Source of the DNA: CAVQGZ01 sp964400785
Lineage (GTDB): Bacteria > Actinomycetota > Actinomycetes > Jiangellales > Jiangellaceae
Length of the DNA: 48,433 bases
NCBI GenBank assembly: GCA_964400785.1
Contig: CAYNWB010000013.1
Location: forward strand, 1 to 48,433
Direction of reading: 5' to 3'
Under the pieces are notes generated by a model. The model was given only the letters and a program-made list of their open reading frames with translations. It was not told the origin of the DNA and made no database searches. Positions 29,529-37,901 of this stretch are shown here, piece after piece; position 1 is the stretch's first letter, and the number at the start of each line of letters is the position of its first letter. The position numbers and the translations under genes were made by a program.

Positions 29529-30686
29529 ATGACCGATCCGTCGCAGCGCTTCTCGTCCTACCTCGCCGACGAGCGCGCCGCAGCACGCATGTACCGGGCG
29601 CTCGCTGATCTGACCGAGGGGTCGCGCCGCGACGCGCTGCTCGAGCTGGCATCGATCGAGGATCGCCACGCCGAGCACTGGACGGCCCTGCTGCGTGAGC
29701 GAGGTGCGCCGATACCGGCGGACCAGCCGCTGGACCCCGACCAGCAGCAGCTGCTCGCCCGGGCGCGATCGCTGGGGCTCGACGCGGTGCTGTCCGACCT
29801 CGAGCAGGGTGAGAGGGACGCCCAGGGCGTCTACGACGACGAGGAGTACGCCGCGGCCGGCATGGCCGACGACGAGCGCGTGCACGAGCGGGTGCTGCGG
29901 CAGATGCGAGAGCCCCGACCACAGCCTGAGCACAGGCCGCCGACGGCACGGCTGGACGGGGACGAGGTGCGCGAGCAGTTCTCGCGCAACGAGCCCTGGC
30001 ACCGCGCCGACAAGTCCGGCACCCTGCGCGCTGCGATCTTCGGGGTGAGCGACGGGCTGGTCTCGAACTCCGCCCTCATCATGGGGTTCGCCGGGTCAGG
30101 GGTGGCCAACTCCACCGTGGCCTTCGCCGGGTTGGCCGGGCTGCTCGCCGGCGCGTTCTCGATGGCGGCGGGGGAGTACGTGTCGGTCGCCGGCCAACGT
30201 GACGTGTTCGCCCGCGAGATCGCGCTCGAGGCCGCCGAGCTCGCCGAGCACCCCGAGGACGAGGCCCGCGAGCTGTCGCTGCTCTACCAGGCCAAGGGCA
30301 TGTCGGCCGAGCTCGCGGACGAGGCAGCAGCCACGATCATCGCTGATCCCACGGTGGCTCTCGACACCCTCGTCCGTGAGGAGCTGGGTCTCGACCCGGG
30401 CGACCTCGGCTCCCCGGTGCGGGTGGCGCTGTCGAGCTTCGCCTCGTTCGCGGTGGGTGCGGCAGTACCGCTGGTGCCGTTCGCGCTCATGTCGGGGCCC
30501 TCGGCGCTCGTCGTCGCCATCGTGCTGACCGTGCTGGCCCTGGTTGCCGTCGGTGGGGCCGTCGGCCGCACGTCCGGAGCCGGGGTCGTGCGCTCGGCTG
30601 CGCGCCAGCTCGTCGTCGGCGTGGCCGCTGCCGGGGTCACGTATGCGATCGGCAGCGCCGTGGGTGCGTCGGCCGTTCTGGGCTGA
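29529..30686 (+). CDS. Ferritin-like domain fused to a VIT1/CCC1 iron/manganese transporter (MbfA-like)
   Basis: The 385-residue protein has an N-terminal rubrerythrin/ferritin-like four-helix domain (about 5-130; Glu/His ligands in ADERAAARMYRAL and ASIEDRHAEHW), then a VIT1 domain from about 160 (GTLRAAIFGVSDGLVSNSALIMGF, split here as AIFGVSDGLVSN; AGAFSMAAGEYVSVAGQRD; a Glu-rich cytoplasmic loop EIALEAAELAEHPEDEA) and C-terminal helices. MbfA exports Fe2+ at the inner membrane. The ATG follows GAGAAT by 6 nt. Confidence 0.92.
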   Translation: MTDPSQRFSSYLADERAAARMYRALADLTEGSRRDALLELASIEDRHAEHWTALLRERGAPIPADQPLDPDQQQLLARARSLGLDAVLSDLEQGERDAQGVYDDEEYAAAGMADDERVHERVLRQMREPRPQPEHRPPTARLDGDEVREQFSRNEPWHRADKSGTLRAAIFGVSDGLVSNSALIMGFAGSGVANSTVAFAGLAGLLAGAFSMAAGEYVSVAGQRDVFAREIALEAAELAEHPEDEARELSLLYQAKGMSAELADEAAATIIADPTVALDTLVREELGLDPGDLGSPVRVALSSFASFAVGAAVPLVPFALMSGPSALVVAIVLTVLALVAVGGAVGRTSGAGVVRSAARQLVVGVAAAGVTYAIGSAVGASAVLG

Positions 30687-30711
30687 TGCGCCCTCCAGGT
30701 CGTGCTCGGCG

Positions 30712-31752
30712 TCAGCCGCCCGCGCTCGTCGCCTCGCGCGTGAAGAACGCGACGGCTCTCTCGGCGTAGAACGGGGGCCTGCCCGAGCGCTGGTGGAACC
30801 CGACGTGGCCGCCGTTGGCGCTGATGGCCCGCCGGACGCTGCCCGTCCGCTCCAGCGCGGCCCAGTCGATGGAACGGTAGGGGCCGCTGGGCACGATCGG
30901 GTCGTCGAGGGCGTGGATGACCAACGTCGGCACGGTGATGCGCGGAAGATACTGAGCCGAGGAGTTCACCGCGTAGTACTCGGCAGCGTCGCGCCATCCG
31001 TTGCGCCGTGCCGTGAAGGCGTCGTCGAACTCCTCGATGCGTCGGGCGGCTGCCACGGCGGCACGCTCGTCCGGGGTCATGGGTCCGGCGAAGCGTTCGA
31101 CGTCGACCTTCAGCCCGCGCAGCATCGCCCGCTCGTAGAGCCCGAACGCCACGTGGTGCAGGTACTCGCTGCCGGCGGCGAGGTCGAGCGGGGCCGACAC
31201 CGTGACCCCCGCCACGACGGGCAGCCCTTCGAGCGGCTCGCCGAGCAGCTTGAGGGTGACGTTGCCCCCGAGGGAGAAGCCCATCACACCGAGCGCAGCG
31301 CCACCGCGACCGTCGCCGGCCTCGGGAGCTCGAGTGAGCTCGGCGAGCACGGTGCGGATGTCGGCCGTGCGACCTGCGTGGTACATCTGGCTGCTCGCCG
31401 TGCCCGAGCGACCTGCGCCCCGCAGGTCGAGGCGGGCCACCGAGATGCCCGCACGCAGCAGGTGGGCGGCTGTTGCGAGCATGTAGGTCGACTCGGCCGA
31501 CCCACCCAAGCCATGCACGAGCAGCACGAGGCGTGGTGCGGCAGCGGTGGTTGGTGGCGGCACCGGGCTGTGCACGAGCACCCCGAGCCGGTCGCCCGTC
31601 CCGTCGTCCATGGGTATCGACAGCCGGCGCGTGCCGGCAAGGGCGTCCGTCGGCGCATCGGGAGGCGCCAGGCGAGAGCGGATCGTCTGCAGGTGCGCCG
31701 ACCGCCACCCGCGGGGGGCCTCGAACCAGGCGTTCACCACGGACGCGGACAC
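30712..31752 (-). CDS. YheT-like alpha/beta hydrolase
   Basis: The 346-residue protein has LLVHGLGGSAEST (oxyanion), LDLRGAGRSG, nucleophile elbow GVMGFSLGGNVTLKLLGE (Ser in GFSLGG), VIHALDDPIVP (Asp) and NGGHVGFH (His), matching the YheT/ABHD1-3 group that opens with a W-x-A-HLQTI segment. The start is GTG 31752 because TAGGCT (31765-31760) lies 7 nt upstream; an upstream in-frame GTG would be within the neighbouring gene's territory. Confidence 0.92.
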   Translation of the reverse strand: MSASVVNAWFEAPRGWRSAHLQTIRSRLAPPDAPTDALAGTRRLSIPMDDGTGDRLGVLVHSPVPPPTTAAAPRLVLLVHGLGGSAESTYMLATAAHLLRAGISVARLDLRGAGRSGTASSQMYHAGRTADIRTVLAELTRAPEAGDGRGGAALGVMGFSLGGNVTLKLLGEPLEGLPVVAGVTVSAPLDLAAGSEYLHHVAFGLYERAMLRGLKVDVERFAGPMTPDERAAVAAARRIEEFDDAFTARRNGWRDAAEYYAVNSSAQYLPRITVPTLVIHALDDPIVPSGPYRSIDWAALERTGSVRRAISANGGHVGFHQRSGRPPFYAERAVAFFTREATSAGG

Positions 31753-31801
31753 GTGCTCGAGCCTAGGCAGCGCACCGGGCACCGGCCGCCGGACCACGTG
31801 G

Positions 31802-32641
31802 TCAGGGCTGCGCCCCCGCAGCACGCAGCACATCGGCGATCTCGACGAAACCCCTGTCGGTGGCGTGGGTCAGGGGTCGACGCCCGTCCTGTGTCGACGC
31901 GAGGTTGACGTCGACGCCTGCGTCGACGAGCAGCGCGACCACGCGGACGTAGGCGTCGCCGCCGTCACCGAGGATGATCGCCTCGTGCAGAGCCGTCCAG
32001 CCGAGACGGTTGACGTGGTCGACGGCGATGTCGGTCTGCAGCAGCCTCTCGACGATGCGAGGGAACCCGCGGTCGGCGGCACGGATGAGGCCCGTGCCGT
32101 TGAACGAGTCCCGGGACGTCACGTCAGCTCCGTTGCGCAGCAGCAGGTCGAGCAGCGTGGGGTCGTCCCCGACCTCGCTCGTGGCGATGAGGTACGCGCT
32201 CTGGACCGTCTCGTCCTTCTCGTTCGGGTCTGCGCCTGCAGCAAGAAGCAGCTGCGCCACCTCGACTGCACCGGAGTAGGCAGCCGCGACGAGGGGTGTC
32301 CTGCCCTGGGCGTCGGTGGCTCGCACGCTCGCTCCTGAGGCCAGCAGCCGGCGCACCTCGTCGGTGTCTGCCCGAGCCGACGCCTGGATGAGTGGCAGGT
32401 CGAGCGAAGGGTCGGGGGACGGGGCAGGCCGAGGCACGGAGGTCGTGGGCGCAGCAGTGACCGACGCGCTCGGGGTGGTGGTGGCCGATGGTGACGGCAC
32501 CACGGACGCGCTCGTCGTCGGTGTGGCCCGTCCCGTCGAGGGCACGGGGGCGTCGTCGGCTCCGTCTGTGGCGCAGCCTGACAGCAGCAGCGCGCTCACC
32601 AGCACTGCCAGCCCCAGCAGGCGAGCGGCGGGGCGAGTCAG
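31802..32641 (-). CDS. Ankyrin-repeat lipoprotein
   Basis: The 279-residue protein has a lipoprotein signal (TRPAARLLGLAVLVSALLLSGC, given as TRPAARLLG then LAVLVSALLLSGC; lipobox LLSGC), a Ser/Thr/Pro linker and about five ankyrin repeats (e.g. DAQGRTPLVAAAYSG and NRLGWTALHEAIILG). No ATG or GTG lies at the proper place. The only start giving a full signal peptide is CTG 32641, which overlaps the upstream stop (CTGA). It is cotranscribed with the App1-type phosphatase gene and probably binds proteins at the cell surface. Confidence 0.8.
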   Translation of the reverse strand: MTRPAARLLGLAVLVSALLLSGCATDGADDAPVPSTGRATPTTSASVVPSPSATTTPSASVTAAPTTSVPRPAPSPDPSLDLPLIQASARADTDEVRRLLASGASVRATDAQGRTPLVAAAYSGAVEVAQLLLAAGADPNEKDETVQSAYLIATSEVGDDPTLLDLLLRNGADVTSRDSFNGTGLIRAADRGFPRIVERLLQTDIAVDHVNRLGWTALHEAIILGDGGDAYVRVVALLVDAGVDVNLASTQDGRRPLTHATDRGFVEIADVLRAAGAQP

Positions 32642-33726
32642 AGCCGTGCGCCCATCTCGGTCTGCACCTCTTCGATGGTGAGCCCGTCGACCAGCCCGAG
32701 GTGCTCGGCGACACGCGCCATGTGCTCGGCGTCGGAGCAGGTGAGCACGCGGCCGGGGTTGGACGGGATCTTCTGGACGCGGCGTGCGCGCCGTCCTGCA
32801 GCGCCGTCGACCGAGCGCACCATGGCCACCTCGATCCGGTCGCGGTCGGACTTCAGGAACTCCTGGTAGATCGTCGGGTCGGCCTCTCCGTCGTCCCCCA
32901 CGAGGACGTAGGTCAGCTCGGGGTAGGCGTCGAGCAGCCTGCGGATGCGCGCCCTCTTGTGACCGGGGTTCTCCTTGCCGTCGATCGACAGCGGTCCCGG
33001 ACGCCAGTCGGTCAGGAACAGCGGGCCGCGCGGGAATCCACGCATGGCAAGAAACTGGACGAGCATGTCGTAGAGGTTCCAGGGGCTGGACGAGACATAG
33101 AAGAAGGTCGACTCGGGGCGACCTCCCGCGCCACGCGCCAGCCCCCTGTAGAGGCTCGGCGTGCCCGGGATCGGCTTGCGACCGTGTGCGTCGCGCAGCA
33201 CCGTGCGCTGGATGGCCCGCAGGCCCTCGGTCATACCGGTGCGAAGGATCGTGTCGTCGATGTCGCTGATCACGGCGATCTGCGAGCGGGGATCTGGGCG
33301 CACGACTCGTCCCTGCGCGGTGACGGTGCGCCCCTCCTGGTCGACCGCCGAGAGGGTCACCACATGCCACCCCGGTGCGAGATCGTCCGCAGGAACCTTG
33401 GCCACCACGAAGCCGTCGGCGTTGCTGGTGGCCGTCACACTGGCCCCACCGAGCGTGACCGTCACCTCGACGCCGGGCATGTCGAGCACGACCCAGCGCA
33501 TCAGGTTGGCGTAGATCGAGGCGTCGATGCGCAGGCCCTCGGCCGCGGACTCGAAGCGCGGCCTCTCCAGCACGCGGGCGCGCACGTGAGCGACCCCGTC
33601 GGCGACGAAACCCCGGTAGGGCTCGATGGCCATGGGGCGCAGCACGCCGCTCAAGCGCTTGCCGCCCCGGATGGCACCCGTCGCGAGCTCTTCGGCGTCC
33701 GCGCCGAGGCGCACCCAGTCGACCAT
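32638..33726 (-). CDS. App1/DUF2183-family phosphatidate phosphatase-like protein
   Basis: The 362-residue protein has the HAD-like motif SDIDDTILRTG (Asp155-Thr159), SSSPWNLYD (motif II) and LVGDDGEADP (motif IV), the pattern of the App1/DUF2183 family whose yeast member is a Mg2+-dependent phosphatidate phosphatase. ATG 33726 is preferred because GATGCT lies 6 nt upstream; GTG 33732 would add two residues. Its stop overlaps the start of the ankyrin lipoprotein. Confidence 0.9.
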   Translation of the reverse strand: MVDWVRLGADAEELATGAIRGGKRLSGVLRPMAIEPYRGFVADGVAHVRARVLERPRFESAAEGLRIDASIYANLMRWVVLDMPGVEVTVTLGGASVTATSNADGFVVAKVPADDLAPGWHVVTLSAVDQEGRTVTAQGRVVRPDPRSQIAVISDIDDTILRTGMTEGLRAIQRTVLRDAHGRKPIPGTPSLYRGLARGAGGRPESTFFYVSSSPWNLYDMLVQFLAMRGFPRGPLFLTDWRPGPLSIDGKENPGHKRARIRRLLDAYPELTYVLVGDDGEADPTIYQEFLKSDRDRIEVAMVRSVDGAAGRRARRVQKIPSNPGRVLTCSDAEHMARVAEHLGLVDGLTIEEVQTEMGARL

Positions 33727-33777
33727 GCCCACAGCATCCCAGGCCCGGGCCCGCGCGGCATACGGCAGACTGCGCCC

Positions 33778-35220
33778 ATGTCGGAGCAGCCCTTCTCAGG
33801 ACCGAACCCGCGCGGCACGAAGCTCACCGGCTTCAACGCTGCGACGTGGCGCAGCGCGGTGAGCGACCCGACGATGCGCTCGCCCGTCGTGGGGCTGATG
33901 CTGATGGAGAAGTCGCCGGACGTCGATGCGCTGGCACGGCGCATGGAGCGGCTCAGCCGGCAGTTCCCGGTGCTGCGTCAGCGCATGGTGGAGCCGGGCT
34001 TCGCGCTCAACAGCCCGCGGCTGGTGGTCGACCCCTACTTCGACGTCAGGCTGCACGTCACCCGGTTTCGGGCGCCGGAACCTGGGTCGTGGCAGTACGT
34101 GCTCGAGGTGGCTCGCAGGCAGAGCCTTCTCGACCTCGACCGCAACCGCCCCCTGTGGCGAGCCGCCCTGATCGAGGACCTGGCGGGTGGCAAGGCGGCG
34201 CTGGTCGTCGTGCTGCACCACGCGATCGCGGATGGGCAGGGGATGGTCATGCTCATGGCCAGCCTGGTGGACTGGTCGGCCGACGCCCCGGAGGAGCCGC
34301 CACTGCCGCCCGCCCCCCACGCCGGTGTGGTCGACCCGTTGGCGGTGACCTGGACTGCTCTGCTCAGCGGTACGAAGCGGCTGGCGGGGCAGGGCGTCGA
34401 GACCGTCGGCAAGATCCCCGGCGCCGCCGTGGCAGCAGTGACCGACCCGCGTGGGGCCGTGACGTCGGCTGTCGGGGGACTGGGCTCGGTGCTGCGGGTC
34501 GCGGCCGTCCACCGGCAGCCCTTGTCGCCTGTCATGCGCGATCGCGCCACCACGTACACGTCGCGCACCATCGACGTGCCGTTCCCGCCGCTGAAGGCCG
34601 CGGGCAAGAGCCACGGGCACAGCATCAACGACGTCTTTCTCGCGGCGGTCACGGGCGGAATGCGGCGCTACCACGAGGAGCACTCTGCGGTTCCGGACAG
34701 GCTGCGGGTCAACATCCCCATCAGCATCCGCACCGAGGCGCACGACGCGAGCACGAACGCCGTCAGCATCGCTCGTGTCGAGCTGGTCGTGTCCGAGACC
34801 GACCCACTCGTGCGGATGCAGGACGCAGCCGAGGTCGTCGGCGCGGCTCGCCGTGAGCCGGCGCACCAGTACGTCAACGAGCTTGCCGAGCTGCAGCGGT
34901 TCGCACCGTCCTTGTTGCTCGGCCGCATCGCTCAGACCAGTGACGTCACAGCGTCGAACGTGCCGGGGCCGCCGGTTCCGGTGTGGCTGGGTGGCGCCCG
35001 GGTGGAGCGGCTCTACCCGCTGGTGCCCACCGTCGGGGCGGCAGTGAACATCACGCTGCTGTCGTACTCGGCGACGTGGGCGTCGATCGGCGTCTCCATG
35101 GACGACGCCGCCGTGCCCGACCCCGACGTGCTGGTGCAGTGCCTCGCCGAGGGATTCGCCGAGGTGGGCGTGCCGGTCGCCGACGGCGCGTACGACCCGG
35201 TCGACGGCTCGGCGGACTAG
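33778..35220 (+). CDS. Wax ester synthase/diacylglycerol acyltransferase (WS/DGAT) family protein
   Basis: The 480-residue protein has the catalytic motif HHAIADG (147-153, HHxxxDG) and the later blocks RVNIPISIRTEA, TASNVPGPPVPVW and INITLLSYSATW-like VNITLLSYSATWASIGVS of the WS/DGAT (Tgs) family. These enzymes join acyl-CoA to diacylglycerol or fatty alcohols. The ATG follows CAGACT by 6 nt. It forms a probable operon with the SDR gene 11 bp downstream. Confidence 0.93.
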   Translation: MSEQPFSGPNPRGTKLTGFNAATWRSAVSDPTMRSPVVGLMLMEKSPDVDALARRMERLSRQFPVLRQRMVEPGFALNSPRLVVDPYFDVRLHVTRFRAPEPGSWQYVLEVARRQSLLDLDRNRPLWRAALIEDLAGGKAALVVVLHHAIADGQGMVMLMASLVDWSADAPEEPPLPPAPHAGVVDPLAVTWTALLSGTKRLAGQGVETVGKIPGAAVAAVTDPRGAVTSAVGGLGSVLRVAAVHRQPLSPVMRDRATTYTSRTIDVPFPPLKAAGKSHGHSINDVFLAAVTGGMRRYHEEHSAVPDRLRVNIPISIRTEAHDASTNAVSIARVELVVSETDPLVRMQDAAEVVGAARREPAHQYVNELAELQRFAPSLLLGRIAQTSDVTASNVPGPPVPVWLGGARVERLYPLVPTVGAAVNITLLSYSATWASIGVSMDDAAVPDPDVLVQCLAEGFAEVGVPVADGAYDPVDGSAD

Positions 35221-35231
35221 AGGTCGGCCCC

Positions 35232-36092
35232 GTGCGCGAGCGCCCCGGGCCCGTGCTGGTGACGGGTGCCAACAGCGGCATCGGCCTGGTCACCGCCGTG
35301 CGCCTGGCCGAGCGAGGCTGGGTCGTGCACGGCACGGTGCGGAGCCGGGCCAAGGCCGACCCGCTGCGGGAGGCGGCGCGCGAGGCCGGGGTGAGCGACC
35401 TCGTGCATACCGTCGTGCTCGACGTGTCCGACCACGAGGCAGTACGGGCCCGCTGGCCGCGTCTGCCCGACTTCTTCGCGGTCGTCAACAACGCCGGGGC
35501 CAGCGTCACGGGGGCTGTCGAGTCGGTCCCGGAGGCGCAGGCGAAGGCGCTGCTCGACATCAACCTCGTGACGCCGGCGGTGATCGCGTCCTGCGCGATC
35601 CCGTCCATGCGGGCCGCAGGGGCCGGCCGCATCGTCAACGTCTCGTCGATCGCCGGACGTGAGGCGATCATGCCCTTCCACGCCTGGTACCACGCCTCGA
35701 AGTTCGGGCTCGAGGCCCTGTCGGACGTGCTGCGCGTCGAGGTGGCGCCATTCGGGATCCGGGTGGCGCTGATCGAGCCCGGGTTCTTCAGCACGTCCAT
35801 CCTGGCCAAGGCGGGTACCCAGGTCGCGCAGATGGACCACCCGTCCTCGCCATACGCAGCCGGCCTCGCCCGGGTCGAGCAGATCATGCGGACGCTCGAC
35901 CGGCTGGCCCCACCACCGGACGCCGTGGCGCGGGCCATCGCCGCAGCGATCGAGAGCAGCCACCCGAAGCGGCGCTACATGGTGGGGCGGGAGACCGTGC
36001 CGCTGCGCGGCCTGCGCTTGGTGCCGGACGAGATCACCGACCGGGTCGTGCGGGCCGTGGCGAACCTGGGTGGGCGAACCGAGGCCGACTGA
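35232..36092 (+). CDS. Short-chain dehydrogenase/reductase
   Basis: The 286-residue protein has TGANSGIG (11-18, NAD(P) site), NNAGASVTG, the catalytic Ser in VNVSSIAG, and Tyr-x3-Lys in WYHASKFG, followed by EPGFFST. It is a classical SDR. It follows the WS/DGAT gene by 11 bp and may act on lipid alcohols or ketones, which is inference from position. Confidence 0.94.
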   Translation: MRERPGPVLVTGANSGIGLVTAVRLAERGWVVHGTVRSRAKADPLREAAREAGVSDLVHTVVLDVSDHEAVRARWPRLPDFFAVVNNAGASVTGAVESVPEAQAKALLDINLVTPAVIASCAIPSMRAAGAGRIVNVSSIAGREAIMPFHAWYHASKFGLEALSDVLRVEVAPFGIRVALIEPGFFSTSILAKAGTQVAQMDHPSSPYAAGLARVEQIMRTLDRLAPPPDAVARAIAAAIESSHPKRRYMVGRETVPLRGLRLVPDEITDRVVRAVANLGGRTEAD

Positions 36093-36138
36093 GCGAGCGC
36101 CACCACCAGGGTGGTGTGGCTGCTCTAGGGTGACAGAC

Positions 36139-36591
36139 GTGAGACCTGTGCTCGTGGGCGTCGACGGTTCGGAGCAGTCCAAGCGCGCGCTGGCCTGGGC
36201 CCTGCCCTACGCCTCCTGCCACGGGGCCAGCGTGGAGGCGGTGATGACGGTTCGTGCCACCGACGACGCGGGCGAGACCCACGCCATGCTGCGCGAGGCC
36301 GAGGCCACGCTGGCAGCCCTGGTCGAGGCGGCCGTCGCCGCGTGCGCCGACGCGCCCCCCGTGTCGTACGAGGTGGTGCAGGGCGAGCCGGACGTCGTTC
36401 TCGTCAACGCCTCGCGCGATGCCTCGCTCATCGTCCTGGGCAGCCACGGCATGTCGAGCATCCGAAACCCGGTACTGGGCTCGGTGAGCACCGCCTGCAT
36501 CCGGATGGGCTCCTGCCCGGTGCTGGTGATCCCGGCGGGCACGCCGGAGCCACCTGACCACGGCGCAGACGTGGCCCCGGTCAGGACGTAG
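36139..36591 (+). CDS. Universal stress protein, single UspA domain
   Basis: The 150-residue protein begins RPVLVGVDGSEQSKRALAWAL and has the ATP-binding block IVLGSHGMSSIRNPVLGSVS, i.e. a complete UspA domain. The GTG start lies 7 nt after TAGGGT (36126-36131), a leaderless arrangement. Its last 11 bp overlap the convergent membrane gene of the hydrogenase operon. Confidence 0.94.
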   Translation: MRPVLVGVDGSEQSKRALAWALPYASCHGASVEAVMTVRATDDAGETHAMLREAEATLAALVEAAVAACADAPPVSYEVVQGEPDVVLVNASRDASLIVLGSHGMSSIRNPVLGSVSTACIRMGSCPVLVIPAGTPEPPDHGADVAPVRT

Positions 36592-36991
36592 GGCGCGTGC
36601 GCCACAGCCACCAGAGTCCGACGACCGGCAGCACCAGCGGCACGTAGCCGTAGCCCTGCCCGAAGCCCGACCAGACGGTGGCGCGCGGGAAGTCGATGAC
36701 ATCGCCCAGGCTCAGCGCGCCGACCGCGAGCACGCCGGCGAGCTCGATCAGCACGGCTGTGGTGGCCAGTGCGCGCATGTCGCGCGCCAGCGCCACCGTG
36801 GCCACGAGGTAGACGACCGCTGCGAACGCCGAGAGCGAGTAGGCCACCGGAGCCTCGGAGAAGTCCCGCAGGATCTGCACGCTGGCGCGCGCGAACGCCG
36901 ACACGGCGAACACCCCGTAGACGACGACCAGCACGCGGCCGAAGCCCCTCGACGTGCGTCCGGCCGTCGGCCCGATCTGCTCGGCGGTCAT
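36581..36991 (-). CDS. Four-helix membrane protein of unknown function, last gene of the hydrogenase operon
   Basis: The 136-residue protein has four hydrophobic helices (e.g. FGRVLVVVYGVFAVSAFA and ATTAVLIELAGVLAVGAL) and a C-terminal LPVVGLWWLWRTR. ATG 36991 overlaps the previous gene's stop (ATGA). I do not recognise the family with certainty; small four-helix proteins with this look are common in actinobacteria. Position at the end of the hydrogenase operon is the only functional hint. Confidence 0.78.
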   Translation of the reverse strand: MTAEQIGPTAGRTSRGFGRVLVVVYGVFAVSAFARASVQILRDFSEAPVAYSLSAFAAVVYLVATVALARDMRALATTAVLIELAGVLAVGALSLGDVIDFPRATVWSGFGQGYGYVPLVLPVVGLWWLWRTRPTS

Positions 36992-37350
36992 ACCCCCGCC
37001 CAGATCTGGTCGAGTCGCAGCACGAGCACCGCGACCACGAGACAGGCGACGGCGAGGGCGACCAGCGTCCACCTGCTGGGCTCACCGAGGCCCCAGAGCA
37101 GGGTCAGCGGCAGTGCCAGCAGCGTCCCGACCAGGTAGGCGAGGAACACACCAGCCGAGCCCTCGATCTGGCCACCCTGCACGAGCAGCACGACGGCGAC
37201 CGCGGCCTGGACGACCAGCAGCAGCTCCACCGCCGCCACGACGCCGAGGTGCCCCCACAACGGGTCCCGGCCTCGCAGGCCCTCGAAGCCCAGCACGAGG
37301 GCGGCGAGAACGCACACCACCAGCAGCGCGACGACCAGCCCTTGCACCAC
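36988..37350 (-). CDS. Four-helix membrane protein of unknown function in the hydrogenase operon
   Basis: The 120-residue protein has four hydrophobic helices almost end to end, with short loops GLRGRDPLWGHLG and GGQIEGSAG. The start is GTG 37350, 11 bp after the endopeptidase stop, with a 4-bp overlap into the next membrane gene. The two membrane genes form a coupled pair. Confidence 0.78.
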   Translation of the reverse strand: MVQGLVVALLVVCVLAALVLGFEGLRGRDPLWGHLGVVAAVELLLVVQAAVAVVLLVQGGQIEGSAGVFLAYLVGTLLALPLTLLWGLGEPSRWTLVALAVACLVVAVLVLRLDQIWAGV

Positions 37351-37361
37351 GAGGCCGGACG

Positions 37362-37901
37362 CTACCTGTCGGCCGTGGACCGTTCGGTGGGCAGGTGCGC
37401 TCCCCAGCCCCGCAGCACCGCGCGGGCGGCATCGGCGGCTCCGGGGAGGGCCTTGGCCACCGGTGGGGTGAGCTCGAGGCAGGGCCCGTCAGTCGACGCC
37501 GGCTCGACCCCGATCACCGTGATCTGCTCGGGCAGCGAGCCGACCAGCTCGGCGGCGGCCAGCACCTCGGCAAGGTCGATCTGGTGGGGGGAGAGCGGGT
37601 ACCGGTAGAGGCGCGGGATGTCAGCCCGCTCTCCTCGAACAACCGTGCCCGGTGCGTGGCCGGACCTGACGGCGTCCAGGACGAGGACGCGCTCGGAGTC
37701 GGCCAGCACGGGCAGCAGCGACAGGCCCCAGGTGCCGCCGTCGACGAGGCGGACGTCCGCCCAGCCGTCCGCACGCAGGGCCTCGAGCAGAGCAAGCCCC
37801 ACCCCGTCGTCGGTCAGCAGTGGGTTGCCCAGCCCGATCACCGCCGTGCCCCGGGCAGGGGTCGCCGGGGCGGCGCGGGTCGCGGGGGTCGCAGGGGTCA
37901 T
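37362..37901 (-). CDS. hyaD: [NiFe]-hydrogenase maturation endopeptidase (HyaD/HybD type)
   Basis: The 179-residue protein has the HybD-family motifs GLGNPLLTDDGVG (22-34), VLDAVRSG and SPHQIDLAEVL, which supply the acidic and His ligands for nickel recognition. These peptidases remove the C-terminal tail of the large subunit after nickel insertion; the large subunit here keeps a 15-residue tail. ATG 37901 overlaps the cytochrome b stop (ATGA). Confidence 0.92.
   Translation of the reverse strand: MTPATPATRAAPATPARGTAVIGLGNPLLTDDGVGLALLEALRADGWADVRLVDGGTWGLSLLPVLADSERVLVLDAVRSGHAPGTVVRGERADIPRLYRYPLSPHQIDLAEVLAAAELVGSLPEQITVIGVEPASTDGPCLELTPPVAKALPGAADAARAVLRGWGAHLPTERSTADR

Noticed and set aside
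32488..33777. Upstream extension of the WS/DGAT frame to 910 codons
   Set aside because: It is antisense to the App1 and ankyrin genes; the enzyme is complete from ATG 33778, which has a -10 element 6 nt upstream.
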